NCBI GenBank assembly: GCA_046728935.1
Contig: JBKPFS010000146.1
Location: 1 to 9,115, forward strand
Direction: 5' to 3'
DNA length: 9,115 nucleotides
Source: DATAFO01 sp046728935
GTDB lineage: Bacteria > Actinomycetota > Thermoleophilia > Solirubrobacterales > 70-9
Notes under the pieces: model-generated
Told to the model about the DNA's origin: nothing
The model's database searches: none
Seen by the model: the letters and a program-made list of their open reading frames with translations, nothing else
Position numbers and translations under genes: made by a program
In this document: positions 1 to 6,536 of the stretch, piece by piece
Layout of the letters: each line of letters starts with the position of its first letter
Numbering within the stretch: position 1 is the stretch's first letter

Positions 1-18
1 GCTGCGTCCTCAGTCGCC

Positions 19-37
19 CGAATGGCGCTGCCATTCG
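19..37. repeat. Small perfect hairpin downstream of the serine hydrolase gene
   Basis: CGAATGGC (19-26) and GCCATTCG (30-37) form an 8-bp stem with a GCT loop. A second, weaker hairpin pairs CTCAT (74-78) with ATGAG (94-98), then has one T/T mismatch and two more pairs. Both lie just past the leftward stop at 106. Neither has a T-run, so a role in ending the leftward transcript is possible but unproven. I see no gene in bases 1-105. Confidence 0.4.
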
Positions 38-105
38 TGCTCCCTGCGTCCTTGCCTGGCGACGCCCGGGCCTCTCATTACCTGGCCAACGTTATGAGAC
101 ACCCC

Positions 106-1032
106 CTACCGGCTGAGCAGCCGCCGGGTGATCCCCTCGACCGTCGTCACCCCGTACTCGTGGGTCGGCTGGCCGTCGGTCAGCACCGCGATCGAGAGCT
201 CGCGCTCGCCGCGCCGGAGCTGGGCGGCCTGGTGGACGAGCTGGCCGGCGTCGGTCGAGCGCCAGCCGCCCTTGAAGCGAACTGCCCAGGCGGGTCGCGC
301 GACCGCCGGGATGCCCCAGCTCTGCTCCTCGATCACCGAGCCGAGCAACCCGAGGGCGAATTCGCGATGGGGGCCGTCGAGCAGGCGCTCGATCGCGGAG
401 AACAGGAGCGCCATGTCGGCCGCGGTCACCCGTGCGTTCCCCCAGTAGCCCGCCACCGTGAAGTTGCTCATGCCGATGTCGCGCGCCACGTCGAAGAGCG
501 CCTCGTCGCCGACTCGCGCGTAGATCGCATCGGCCGCATCGTTGTCGCTGTAGGTGATCATCGCCCGCAGCAACCCGCGAGTCCCTGAGTCGAGCGGCGC
601 GCCCTCGCGCTCGAGGCGGCGCACCTCCGCGACGAGAAGCATCGCCTTGATCACGCTCGCCGAGACGAACCCCCGATCCTCCGCGTGCCCGCGCAGCCGG
701 CCGTCGGTGTCGACGACCGCGTACGAGACCGACCCGCTCCGCCGCTGGGCGTAGGCGGAGGCGTCGCGGAGCGCGGCCGCCGTCGGCACCCTGCGCGGGG
801 CGGCCGAGGGCCGCCCTTCATGGTCCCGCGCCGAGCCGCCGCCCTCGCTCACGCGCTGGGTCGCGGTGGCGCCACCGGGAGGGTCGGGCGCGGGGACCTC
901 GGCCAGCTCGGGGCCGAGAGCGATCGGCCCGGCGCACAGGGCCACCGCGATCACCACCACGCCCAGCTGGACGCGTCTCGATGGCTCGACCCGCCGCACG
1001 GGGGTAGAGCGCGCGGCGGTGTGGCCCCTCAT
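106..1032 (-). CDS. Membrane-anchored serine hydrolase, class A beta-lactamase-like fold
   Basis: A 308-residue protein of the beta-lactamase/penicillin-binding serine hydrolase superfamily. A basic N-terminus (about residues 12-20) precedes one hydrophobic segment (about 21-40), which suggests a signal anchor or signal peptide. A Pro/Gly-rich linker leads to the catalytic domain at about residue 85. The SxxK motif is S126-V-I-K129, the SDN motif is S162-D-N164, and K254-G-G-W occupies the place of the KTG strand. I see no ExxLN omega-loop motif, which true class A beta-lactamases use for deacylation, so cell-wall or other hydrolase activity is at least as likely as antibiotic resistance. The ATG at 1032 lies 8 nt past the stop of the upstream gene, with a weak AAGG ribosome site, so translation is probably coupled. 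The frame stays open upstream to 1563, but that part is a shadow of the neighbouring gene. Cys33 has no proper lipobox. The family call is firm and the substrate is unknown. Confidence 0.88.
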   Translation of the reverse strand: MRGHTAARSTPVRRVEPSRRVQLGVVVIAVALCAGPIALGPELAEVPAPDPPGGATATQRVSEGGGSARDHEGRPSAAPRRVPTAAALRDASAYAQRRSGSVSYAVVDTDGRLRGHAEDRGFVSASVIKAMLLVAEVRRLEREGAPLDSGTRGLLRAMITYSDNDAADAIYARVGDEALFDVARDIGMSNFTVAGYWGNARVTAADMALLFSAIERLLDGPHREFALGLLGSVIEEQSWGIPAVARPAWAVRFKGGWRSTDAGQLVHQAAQLRRGERELSIAVLTDGQPTHEYGVTTVEGITRRLLSR

Positions 1033-1040
1033 GACGGCCT

Positions 1041-3593
1041 TCAGGCGCGGGCCCGGGAGCCGGCCGGCAGGGCCACGAACGAGTGGCGATCCGCCGCGTA
1101 GGCGCGAACGCCCGCGGCCGCGGCGCGGCGCACGAGGTCCGCCGCCGGGACTTCCGCCTCGGGGTCGAAGCGCCGGCGGCGAAGGACATCGCCCCGAACC
1201 ATCAGCGTCTCGGGCTCGAGCTCCTCGGTGTAGACGTGCTCCGCATCGGCGCGGCGAAGCTCGGGGGGTCCGCCCTGAGTGGCGGCGTAGTGCGCCCCCT
1301 TGCCAACGACGCCGGCATCGGAATAGGAGAAGGCGTGGGCGAGGTCGCCGACGTAGTGCTCGCCGTACTCGGCGGAGGGGTCGAAGAGCGCGATCAGGTC
1401 TCCGTTCGCGGCCGCCAGCGCGGCGTTGAGCGCCGCGCCGAGGCTCCCGGCGGGATCGCTGAGCACGGTCGCGGCGTCGATGCCAGCGGCGGCAAGCCTG
1501 CGCGTGACGGCATCCGCATCCTCGGGCCCCTGGAGCACGACCACCGCGTGGAGCGGACGCCACGCCTGGCGGCAGATCTGCTCCACCGCCCGCTCCGGTG
1601 GCTCATCGCCGGGAGCGAGCAGGACGGAGATCCGCCTGGCTCCCGTTGGCGGGGCGACCCTGGTGACGCGCAACACCTCGTCCACGCGATGCCCGTAGGT
1701 GTGCTTGCCGAGCACCTCGCGCATCGCCTCGTGCGCGCGGCGCTGCCGCTCCTCGGGATCGTCGAGCAGCGACTCGAGCTTCGCTCGCGTCTCCTCGGGC
1801 GTGCGGGCGACGGAGATCAGGTCGCCGAACACCGCTTCGATCGCCCGCGAGTACCCGGAGAGCACCGCGGTCGAGCAGGCGGAGAGCTCGAACACCCGCC
1901 GGGCGCACATGGTCGGCGAGGTGGTGACGGAGTTGACGTTCAGGAATACCTTGTACGCCTTGTAGGCGGCCAGCATGCGCTCGTAGGGCAGTGATCCGGC
2001 GACGTGCGGCGCGTACTCCGGCGGCCACTGGAAGCGCTCGTCCTCCCCTTGGACGATGCGGCTGAAGATGTGAAGGTCGAAGTCAAGGGCCGGCGCCAGG
2101 ATCGTCTCCATCTGCCTGCGGCGAGCGGGGTGCTTGCGGGGGAAGTACGTGCCGGCGAAGGCGACGTCGTGGCGCCGTCCGCCCGCCACCGAGATCGGGT
2201 TGTGGATTCGAGGCTGGGCCCCGAACGGCAGCACCCTGACGTCCTCGCGACCGAGCACCTCCGCGTACCGCGGGACGCAGTCGCCGTCGACGGTAAAGAT
2301 GTGATCGAAGAGCTCCGCCGTGTGGACGAAGTGGCGGAAGTTCGGCGGATCCTCCTTGTTCCAGAACACTGTCGGGATCCCGCGCTCCCGACACGAATCG
2401 AGGAGGTCGATCAGCGGCTCGCGCTTCGCTCTGCTGCGGCCCTTGAGCAGGTCGAACCAGCGCCCGTCGTTGCCCCTCCACGCCGACTCGACGAAGAGCA
2501 GCTCGGGGCGCTCCCGGTCGAGGGCCTCGCGCCAATCATCGGGACCGATCTGGACCTGGTTCCACTCGTACCGCAGGGCAGTGGCCGAGAAGTGGTCGAG
2601 GATCACGGCGACGGTCAGGTCGGGCCGTGCGACCGGCCCCTCGGGCAACTCGAAGGAGGGAATCTCCACCTCCAGACGGTGGTCGGCGCCCGCGCTCAGT
2701 TCCGCGTGGACGGTGAGCGGTTTGAGGTCATCGCGCTCGCGCCATCCGCCACCGAGCTCCCTCGGGGGCAGCCGGCGGCGTGTGCCGACGCGGATTCGCC
2801 GCGGGATCAACACGTACAGCCTCTTGCCGAGGCGCCACCAGCGGGTTGTCCGGATCACACCGAGCCGCCACCGTGCGCGCCTCGAGGAGCGGTCGAGGCG
2901 CCTGACGGCATGCGCCAGCCTCCGTCTTCGCTCGCGAACAAGGGCCAGCTCCTGCTGGGTGTCGTCGAGAATCGCCTCGACCGAGGGCTGGAGATCGAGG
3001 ATCGCTCGCCGCTTTGCCTCCTCCGACATGGCGCCCGGGGTCGCGATGACTCGGAAGAGACCGTCCTCCAGATCGAGCGACTCCACGGTCACGTGCCGGG
3101 CGAGCGCGTCGACAAGAGAGGCGGGGTACAACCTGAGGGCCTGCGATCCCCCTGCCTCGAGGCCGAAGGGAACCGTAAGCGCGATCACGCCGCCGGGCCG
3201 GGTAACGCGGGCCGCCTCGGCGAGGAACGCGTCGAAGTCCTCGAGGTGCTCGGCCGTGCGGGCCAGGATCACGGTGTCGAACGAGTCGTCGGCCAGCTCG
3301 AGGTTCGCGGGGTCGCCGACCCGATACTCGAGCAGCGCACGGACCTGTGGCGGCTTCCGGGCCCGGTCCGCGAGTGCCTCGCCGATCCGCGTCTCGTCGG
3401 CGTCGACGGCGACCGTGCGCAGACCTCGGCGGGCGCAAAGGGTCGCGACTATGCCGCTCCCGCAGACCATGTCGAGGACCTCACCTCGGGCGGTGGAAAC
3501 CAGCCAGTCGATCCGGGTGCGCTCGCGCTCCTGGGCCTTGGGCGTGCCGCGCTTGCCCCGGTAGGTGTCAGCGATCCGATCGGTGGTTCCCAC
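1041..3593 (-). CDS. Three-domain protein: methyltransferase-like, CgeB-like glycosyltransferase, degenerate GT2
   Basis: An 850-residue protein with a GTG start. Residues about 1-190 resemble a class I SAM-dependent methyltransferase: D41-M-V-C-G-S-G47 matches motif I except for Val in place of the first Gly, an acidic V-D64-A-D follows the next strand, and R-P-G-G (132-135) sits in the usual late loop. Residues about 195-275 form a very basic, partly coiled-coil linker. Residues about 320-645 resemble CgeB/GT-B glycosyltransferases, with a C-terminal donor-site-like stretch holding E569 and E586. Residues about 653-845 resemble a GT2 (GT-A) domain, but the DxD site reads F-D738-P-S and a second conserved acid is Ala817, so this domain is probably inactive. 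The GTG at 3593 is chosen because residues 1-14 align with the start of the paralogue at 6537; the frame is open to 3761. I see no ribosome site. A role in surface glycan synthesis is inferred. Confidence 0.85.
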   Translation of the reverse strand: MGTTDRIADTYRGKRGTPKAQERERTRIDWLVSTARGEVLDMVCGSGIVATLCARRGLRTVAVDADETRIGEALADRARKPPQVRALLEYRVGDPANLELADDSFDTVILARTAEHLEDFDAFLAEAARVTRPGGVIALTVPFGLEAGGSQALRLYPASLVDALARHVTVESLDLEDGLFRVIATPGAMSEEAKRRAILDLQPSVEAILDDTQQELALVRERRRRLAHAVRRLDRSSRRARWRLGVIRTTRWWRLGKRLYVLIPRRIRVGTRRRLPPRELGGGWRERDDLKPLTVHAELSAGADHRLEVEIPSFELPEGPVARPDLTVAVILDHFSATALRYEWNQVQIGPDDWREALDRERPELLFVESAWRGNDGRWFDLLKGRSRAKREPLIDLLDSCRERGIPTVFWNKEDPPNFRHFVHTAELFDHIFTVDGDCVPRYAEVLGREDVRVLPFGAQPRIHNPISVAGGRRHDVAFAGTYFPRKHPARRRQMETILAPALDFDLHIFSRIVQGEDERFQWPPEYAPHVAGSLPYERMLAAYKAYKVFLNVNSVTTSPTMCARRVFELSACSTAVLSGYSRAIEAVFGDLISVARTPEETRAKLESLLDDPEERQRRAHEAMREVLGKHTYGHRVDEVLRVTRVAPPTGARRISVLLAPGDEPPERAVEQICRQAWRPLHAVVVLQGPEDADAVTRRLAAAGIDAATVLSDPAGSLGAALNAALAAANGDLIALFDPSAEYGEHYVGDLAHAFSYSDAGVVGKGAHYAATQGGPPELRRADAEHVYTEELEPETLMVRGDVLRRRRFDPEAEVPAADLVRRAAAAGVRAYAADRHSFVALPAGSRARA

Positions 3594-3677
3594 GGCGCGC
3601 GACTGTAGAGGGTTGATGGGGGTTGGGCGCGTGCGCGGGGGCGCCGCAGGCCGAGCGGGGCGGTGCACGCGGCCGAA

Positions 3678-3698
3678 GCAGGTAGCACCGCTACCTGC
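3678..3698. repeat. Perfect inverted repeat, 9-bp arms with a 3-nt centre
   Basis: GCAGGTAGC (3678-3686), a centre of ACC, then GCTACCTGC (3690-3698). The element extends outward through a small internal loop (GAA against GA) to five more pairs, CGGCC (3670-3674) with GGCCG (3701-3705). No T-run follows on either strand, so it is not a classic terminator. It could be the operator of a dimeric repressor for the leftward gene or a structured RNA in a 5' leader. It lies 85 bp upstream of that gene's GTG. Confidence 0.6.
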
Positions 3699-3784
3699 GA
3701 GGCCGTGGGTGCCGATCCAGCGACGGCATGCGGCGTCATCCGCGTGCGTGGATAACCTCATCAGCCCTCTGAGATGATCGCCCT

Positions 3785-3819
3785 GGCCTGCGGCCGGGCA
3801 CGAAACCGGGAAGCAGGCC
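3785..3819. repeat. Nested inverted repeat upstream of clpB
   Basis: GGCCTGC (3785-3791) pairs with GCAGGCC (3813-3819). Inside it, CCGG (3794-3797) can pair with CCGG (3806-3809) around an 8-nt loop, giving an interrupted hairpin. It sits upstream of the clpB -35 box, so it would not be in the clpB mRNA if the predicted promoter is used. No T-tract follows. Its function is unknown, and a chance fold in GC-rich DNA is possible. Confidence 0.35.
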
Positions 3820-3848
3820 GTCGATCAACCCCCTCCGCCGCGGTAACG

Positions 3849-3871
3849 ATCTAAGTCGAAATCACTTAGAT
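3849..3871. promoter_or_regulatory. HAIR-like operator, probable HspR binding site
   Basis: A perfect inverted repeat, ATCTAAGT (3849-3856), spacer CGAAATC, ACTTAGAT (3864-3871). The known HspR-associated inverted repeat (HAIR) of actinobacteria is CTTGAGT-N7-ACTCAAG. Here the 7-nt spacer and the inner AGT...ACT ends match exactly, and each 7-nt arm agrees at 4 positions. It ends 3 bp before the -35 box of clpB, a known HspR target in Streptomyces and mycobacteria. The geometry and the gene context support HspR control. The diverged outer bases mean another repressor remains possible. hspR itself is not in the window. Confidence 0.72.
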
Positions 3872-3874
3872 TTG

Positions 3875-3904
3875 TTGACAGAACTCGTAAGGCCCAGATA
3901 GACT
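3875..3904 (+). promoter_or_regulatory. clpB promoter, housekeeping-sigma type
   Basis: A perfect -35 box TTGACA (3875-3880) is followed, after 18 bp, by a -10-like TAGACT (3899-3904, 4 of 6 consensus bases). The start of transcription would fall at about 3911-3914, at or right next to the ATG at 3914. The HAIR-like operator abuts the -35 box, so a bound repressor would block RNA polymerase. Confidence 0.65.
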
Positions 3905-3913
3905 TCAATTCCA

Positions 3914-6511
3914 ATGCAGCCAGACCGATTCACGATCAAGTCGCAGGAGGCGGTGGCGGCCGCGCAGCGCCTCGCCGCCGAGCGGCGCAACCCTGAGGTG
4001 GCTCCGGTCCACCTCCTGCTCGCCGTGCTCGAACAGGAGGAGGGCCTCGCCCCGGCGGTCCTGCGCAAGCTCGCCGCGGACGTCGCCGCCATCGCCCAGC
4101 GTGCGCGCGCGGCGGTCGCGGACCTCCCCGTCGTGAGCGGCGAGGACGAGCCAGACGTTCGCCCCGCCCAGGACCTGGTCCGGGCGCTTCAGCGGGCCGA
4201 GAAGGAGAGCGGTGCGCTCGGCGACGAGTACATCTCGGTCGAGCACATCCTGCTGGCACTCGCCGACAAGTCCTCGGGCGTCGCCGATCTGCTTCCCGAG
4301 CGCGACTCGCTGATGAAGGCGATCGCGGAGGTTCGCGGGCCCCATCGCGTCACCTCGCCGAATCCCGAGGACACGATGCAGGCGCTGGAGAAGTTCGGAC
4401 GCGACCTCACAGGCGAAGCCGAGCAGGGCAAGCTCGACCCGGTGATCGGCCGGGACGAGGAGATTCGCCGGGTGATCCAGGTGCTCTCTCGCCGGACCAA
4501 GAACAACCCGGTTCTGATCGGCGATCCGGGGGTCGGCAAGACCGCGATCGTCGAGGGGCTCGCGCAGCGGATCGTCGACGGCGACGTGCCCGAGTCCCTA
4601 CGCGACCGGCGCGTCATCGCCCTCGACATCGGCTCGCTGCTCGCTGGGTCCAAGTACCGGGGCGAGTTCGAGGAGCGCCTGAAGGCGGTGCTGAAGGAGA
4701 TCCAGTCGGCGGAGGGCCAGATCGTGTTGTTCATCGACGAGCTGCACACGATCGTCGGCGCCGGCGCCGCGGAGGGTGCGGTGGACGCCGCCAACCTGCT
4801 GAAGCCGATGCTCGCCCGCGGCGAGCTGCGTGCCGTCGGCGCGACCACGCTGGACGAGTACCGCAAGCACATCGAGAAGGACGCGGCGCTCGAGCGACGC
4901 TTCCAGCCGGTGCTGGTCGGCGAGCCCGACATCGGCGACACGATCGCGATCCTGCGGGGGCTGAAGGAGCGCTACGAGGTTCACCACGGCGTGCGCATCT
5001 CCGACCCGGCGATCGTCGCCGCCGCGACCCTGTCCGAGCGCTACATCGCCGACCGCTTCCTCCCCGACAAGGCGATCGACCTCATCGACGAGGCGGCCTC
5101 AAGGCTGAAGATGGAGATCGAGTCCGCGCCGACGGAGATCGACGAGGTCGACCGGCGGATCCAGAAGCTGGAGATCGAGCGTGAGGCTCTGCGCAAGGAG
5201 AAGGACGAGGCCTCGAAGGCCCGCCTCGAGGCGATCGAGTCGGAGCTCGCCGATCTCCGCGAGCGCTCGGGCGAGATGAAGGCCCGGTGGCAGGCCGAGA
5301 AGGGCGCGATCGAGGCGATCAAGGAGGCCAAGTCCCGCCTCGAGGAGACCCATCGCGAGGCCGAGCGCGCCGAGCGAGAGGCCAACCTGCAGCGCGCGGC
5401 CGAGCTCCGCTACGGCGAGATCCCGGAGCTTGAGAAGACGCTCGCCGAGCAAGAGGCGCGGCTCGCGGAGCTGCATGCCCAGGGCGGCTCCCAGCTCACC
5501 GAGGAGGTGACCGAGGAGGACGTGGCCCAGGTCGTCTCGCGCTGGACCGGGATCCCCGTCTCGAGGTTGATGGAGGGCGAGGTCGAGAAGCTGATCCACA
5601 TGGAGGAGCGCCTCCACGAGCGCGTGGTCGGACAGGACGAGGCCGTTGAAGCGGTTTCGCACGCCCTGCGGCGCTCGCGCGCGGGCCTCTCTGACCCCAA
5701 CCGGCCGATCGGAGTCTTCCTCTTCCTCGGCCCGACCGGCGTGGGCAAGACGGAGCTGGCGCGCGCCCTGGCGGAGTTCATGTTCGACTCCGAGCAGGCG
5801 ATGGTGCGCATCGACATGTCCGAGTACATGGAGAAGCACACCGTCGCGCGCCTGATCGGAGCCCCGCCCGGCTACGTCGGCTACGAGGAGGGCGGCCAGC
5901 TCACCGAGGCCGTCCGCCGGCGCCCTTACGCCGTGATCCTCCTGGACGAGATCGAGAAGGCCCACCCCGACGTCTTCAACGTCCTCCTCCAGATCATGGA
6001 CGACGGCCGGCTCACCGACGGGCAGGGCCGGACCGTGAACTTCACCCACTCGATCCTGATCATGACCTCGAACGTCGGCTCCCAGGAGATCGCGGCCGAA
6101 GCGATCGACGAGCGGATCAGGGAGCGAATCGAGGAGATCCTCGCGACGACGTTCAAGCCGGAGTTCCTCAACCGCCTCGACGAGACCGTGGTGTTCCACC
6201 GCCTGGGGCGCGACGACATCGCGCAGATCGTCGACCTCCAGGTCGCCCAGCTCGCCGGCCGGATTGCCGAGAAGGGGATCGAGGTCGAGCTCACCGACGA
6301 CGCCCGCACCCTGCTGGGCAACCTGGGCTACGACCCGACCTACGGTGCGCGGCCACTTAAGCGGGTGATCCAGCGTGAGCTGGTCGACAAGCTCGCGCTG
6401 GCGTTGCTGGAGGGCGAGTTCACCGAGGGCGACGTGATCGGCGTCGACGCCGAGGACGGTGAGCTCAGCTTCACCAAGACGGGCGCCCCCGCCGCGGCGG
6501 CCGCTGCCTGA
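3914..6511 (+). CDS. clpB: ClpB, ATP-dependent protein disaggregase (Hsp100)
   Basis: An 865-residue cytosolic hexameric AAA+ chaperone that works with DnaK to pull proteins out of aggregates. Order of parts: Clp N-domain with two repeats (about 1-145); AAA1 with Walker A G203-DPGVGK-T210, Walker B ending D275-E276, pore-loop Y248 and arginine-finger candidates R328/R329; a long coiled-coil middle domain (about 405-530); AAA2 with Walker A G606-PTGVGK-T613, Walker B ending D678-E679, pore-loop Y654 and sensor-2 GARPLKR (811-817). The full-length middle domain and the short stretch between SNVGSQ and FKPEF, with no ClpP-binding loop, separate it from ClpC and ClpA. It has an Ala-rich tail. A TAG in frame at 3899 excludes a longer start. 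No Shine-Dalgarno is present and the promoter abuts the ATG, so a leaderless mRNA is likely. It is probably heat-shock regulated through the operator at 3849-3871. Confidence 0.97.
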   Translation: MQPDRFTIKSQEAVAAAQRLAAERRNPEVAPVHLLLAVLEQEEGLAPAVLRKLAADVAAIAQRARAAVADLPVVSGEDEPDVRPAQDLVRALQRAEKESGALGDEYISVEHILLALADKSSGVADLLPERDSLMKAIAEVRGPHRVTSPNPEDTMQALEKFGRDLTGEAEQGKLDPVIGRDEEIRRVIQVLSRRTKNNPVLIGDPGVGKTAIVEGLAQRIVDGDVPESLRDRRVIALDIGSLLAGSKYRGEFEERLKAVLKEIQSAEGQIVLFIDELHTIVGAGAAEGAVDAANLLKPMLARGELRAVGATTLDEYRKHIEKDAALERRFQPVLVGEPDIGDTIAILRGLKERYEVHHGVRISDPAIVAAATLSERYIADRFLPDKAIDLIDEAASRLKMEIESAPTEIDEVDRRIQKLEIEREALRKEKDEASKARLEAIESELADLRERSGEMKARWQAEKGAIEAIKEAKSRLEETHREAERAEREANLQRAAELRYGEIPELEKTLAEQEARLAELHAQGGSQLTEEVTEEDVAQVVSRWTGIPVSRLMEGEVEKLIHMEERLHERVVGQDEAVEAVSHALRRSRAGLSDPNRPIGVFLFLGPTGVGKTELARALAEFMFDSEQAMVRIDMSEYMEKHTVARLIGAPPGYVGYEEGGQLTEAVRRRPYAVILLDEIEKAHPDVFNVLLQIMDDGRLTDGQGRTVNFTHSILIMTSNVGSQEIAAEAIDERIRERIEEILATTFKPEFLNRLDETVVFHRLGRDDIAQIVDLQVAQLAGRIAEKGIEVELTDDARTLLGNLGYDPTYGARPLKRVIQRELVDKLALALLEGEFTEGDVIGVDAEDGELSFTKTGAPAAAAAA

Positions 6512-6536
6512 GCCCGGCCGGTACCTTCCTGCGGCC

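Larger units (their letters stand above)
3594..3913. other. Divergent regulatory intergenic region
   Basis: These 320 bp separate the start of the leftward multidomain gene from clpB. I find no credible gene in them. Going right, they contain a weak minus-strand -10-like box (3607-3602), a strong 9-bp-stem hairpin (3678-3698), a second inverted repeat (3785-3819), the HAIR-like operator (3849-3871) and the clpB promoter (3875-3904). The last 75 bp are much more AT-rich than the rest of the window, as expected for a promoter in a GC-rich genome. Confidence 0.75.

Noticed and set aside
1033..1563. N-terminal extension of the serine hydrolase to 1563
   Set aside because: It overlaps the coding end of the upstream gene in another frame and reads as Arg-rich shadow sequence. 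The signal anchor follows naturally from the ATG at 1032.
2004..3608. Long plus-strand open frame of 534 codons
   Set aside because: It is antisense to the conserved multidomain gene, has no recognisable domain, and is typical of shadow frames in GC-rich DNA.
3594..3761. N-terminal extension of the leftward multidomain protein to an ATG at 3761
   Set aside because: The extra 56 residues are Pro/Arg-rich, cover the hairpin at 3678-3698, and have no counterpart in the paralogue, whose start aligns with the GTG at 3593.
3785..3850. Riboswitch, such as the cobalamin type, suggested by ACCGGGAAGCAGGCC
   Set aside because: The rest of the cobalamin consensus, including the paired GGTG...CC segment and the downstream conserved box, is missing. 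It also lies upstream of the predicted transcript start.
3849..3871. CIRCE element bound by HrcA
   Set aside because: CIRCE is TTAGCACTC-N9-GAGTGCTAA. Both the spacer length (7 here) and the arm sequence disagree.
3914..6511. ClpC or ClpA protease-partner assignment
   Set aside because: The long middle domain and the missing ClpP-docking loop in the second AAA domain point to ClpB.
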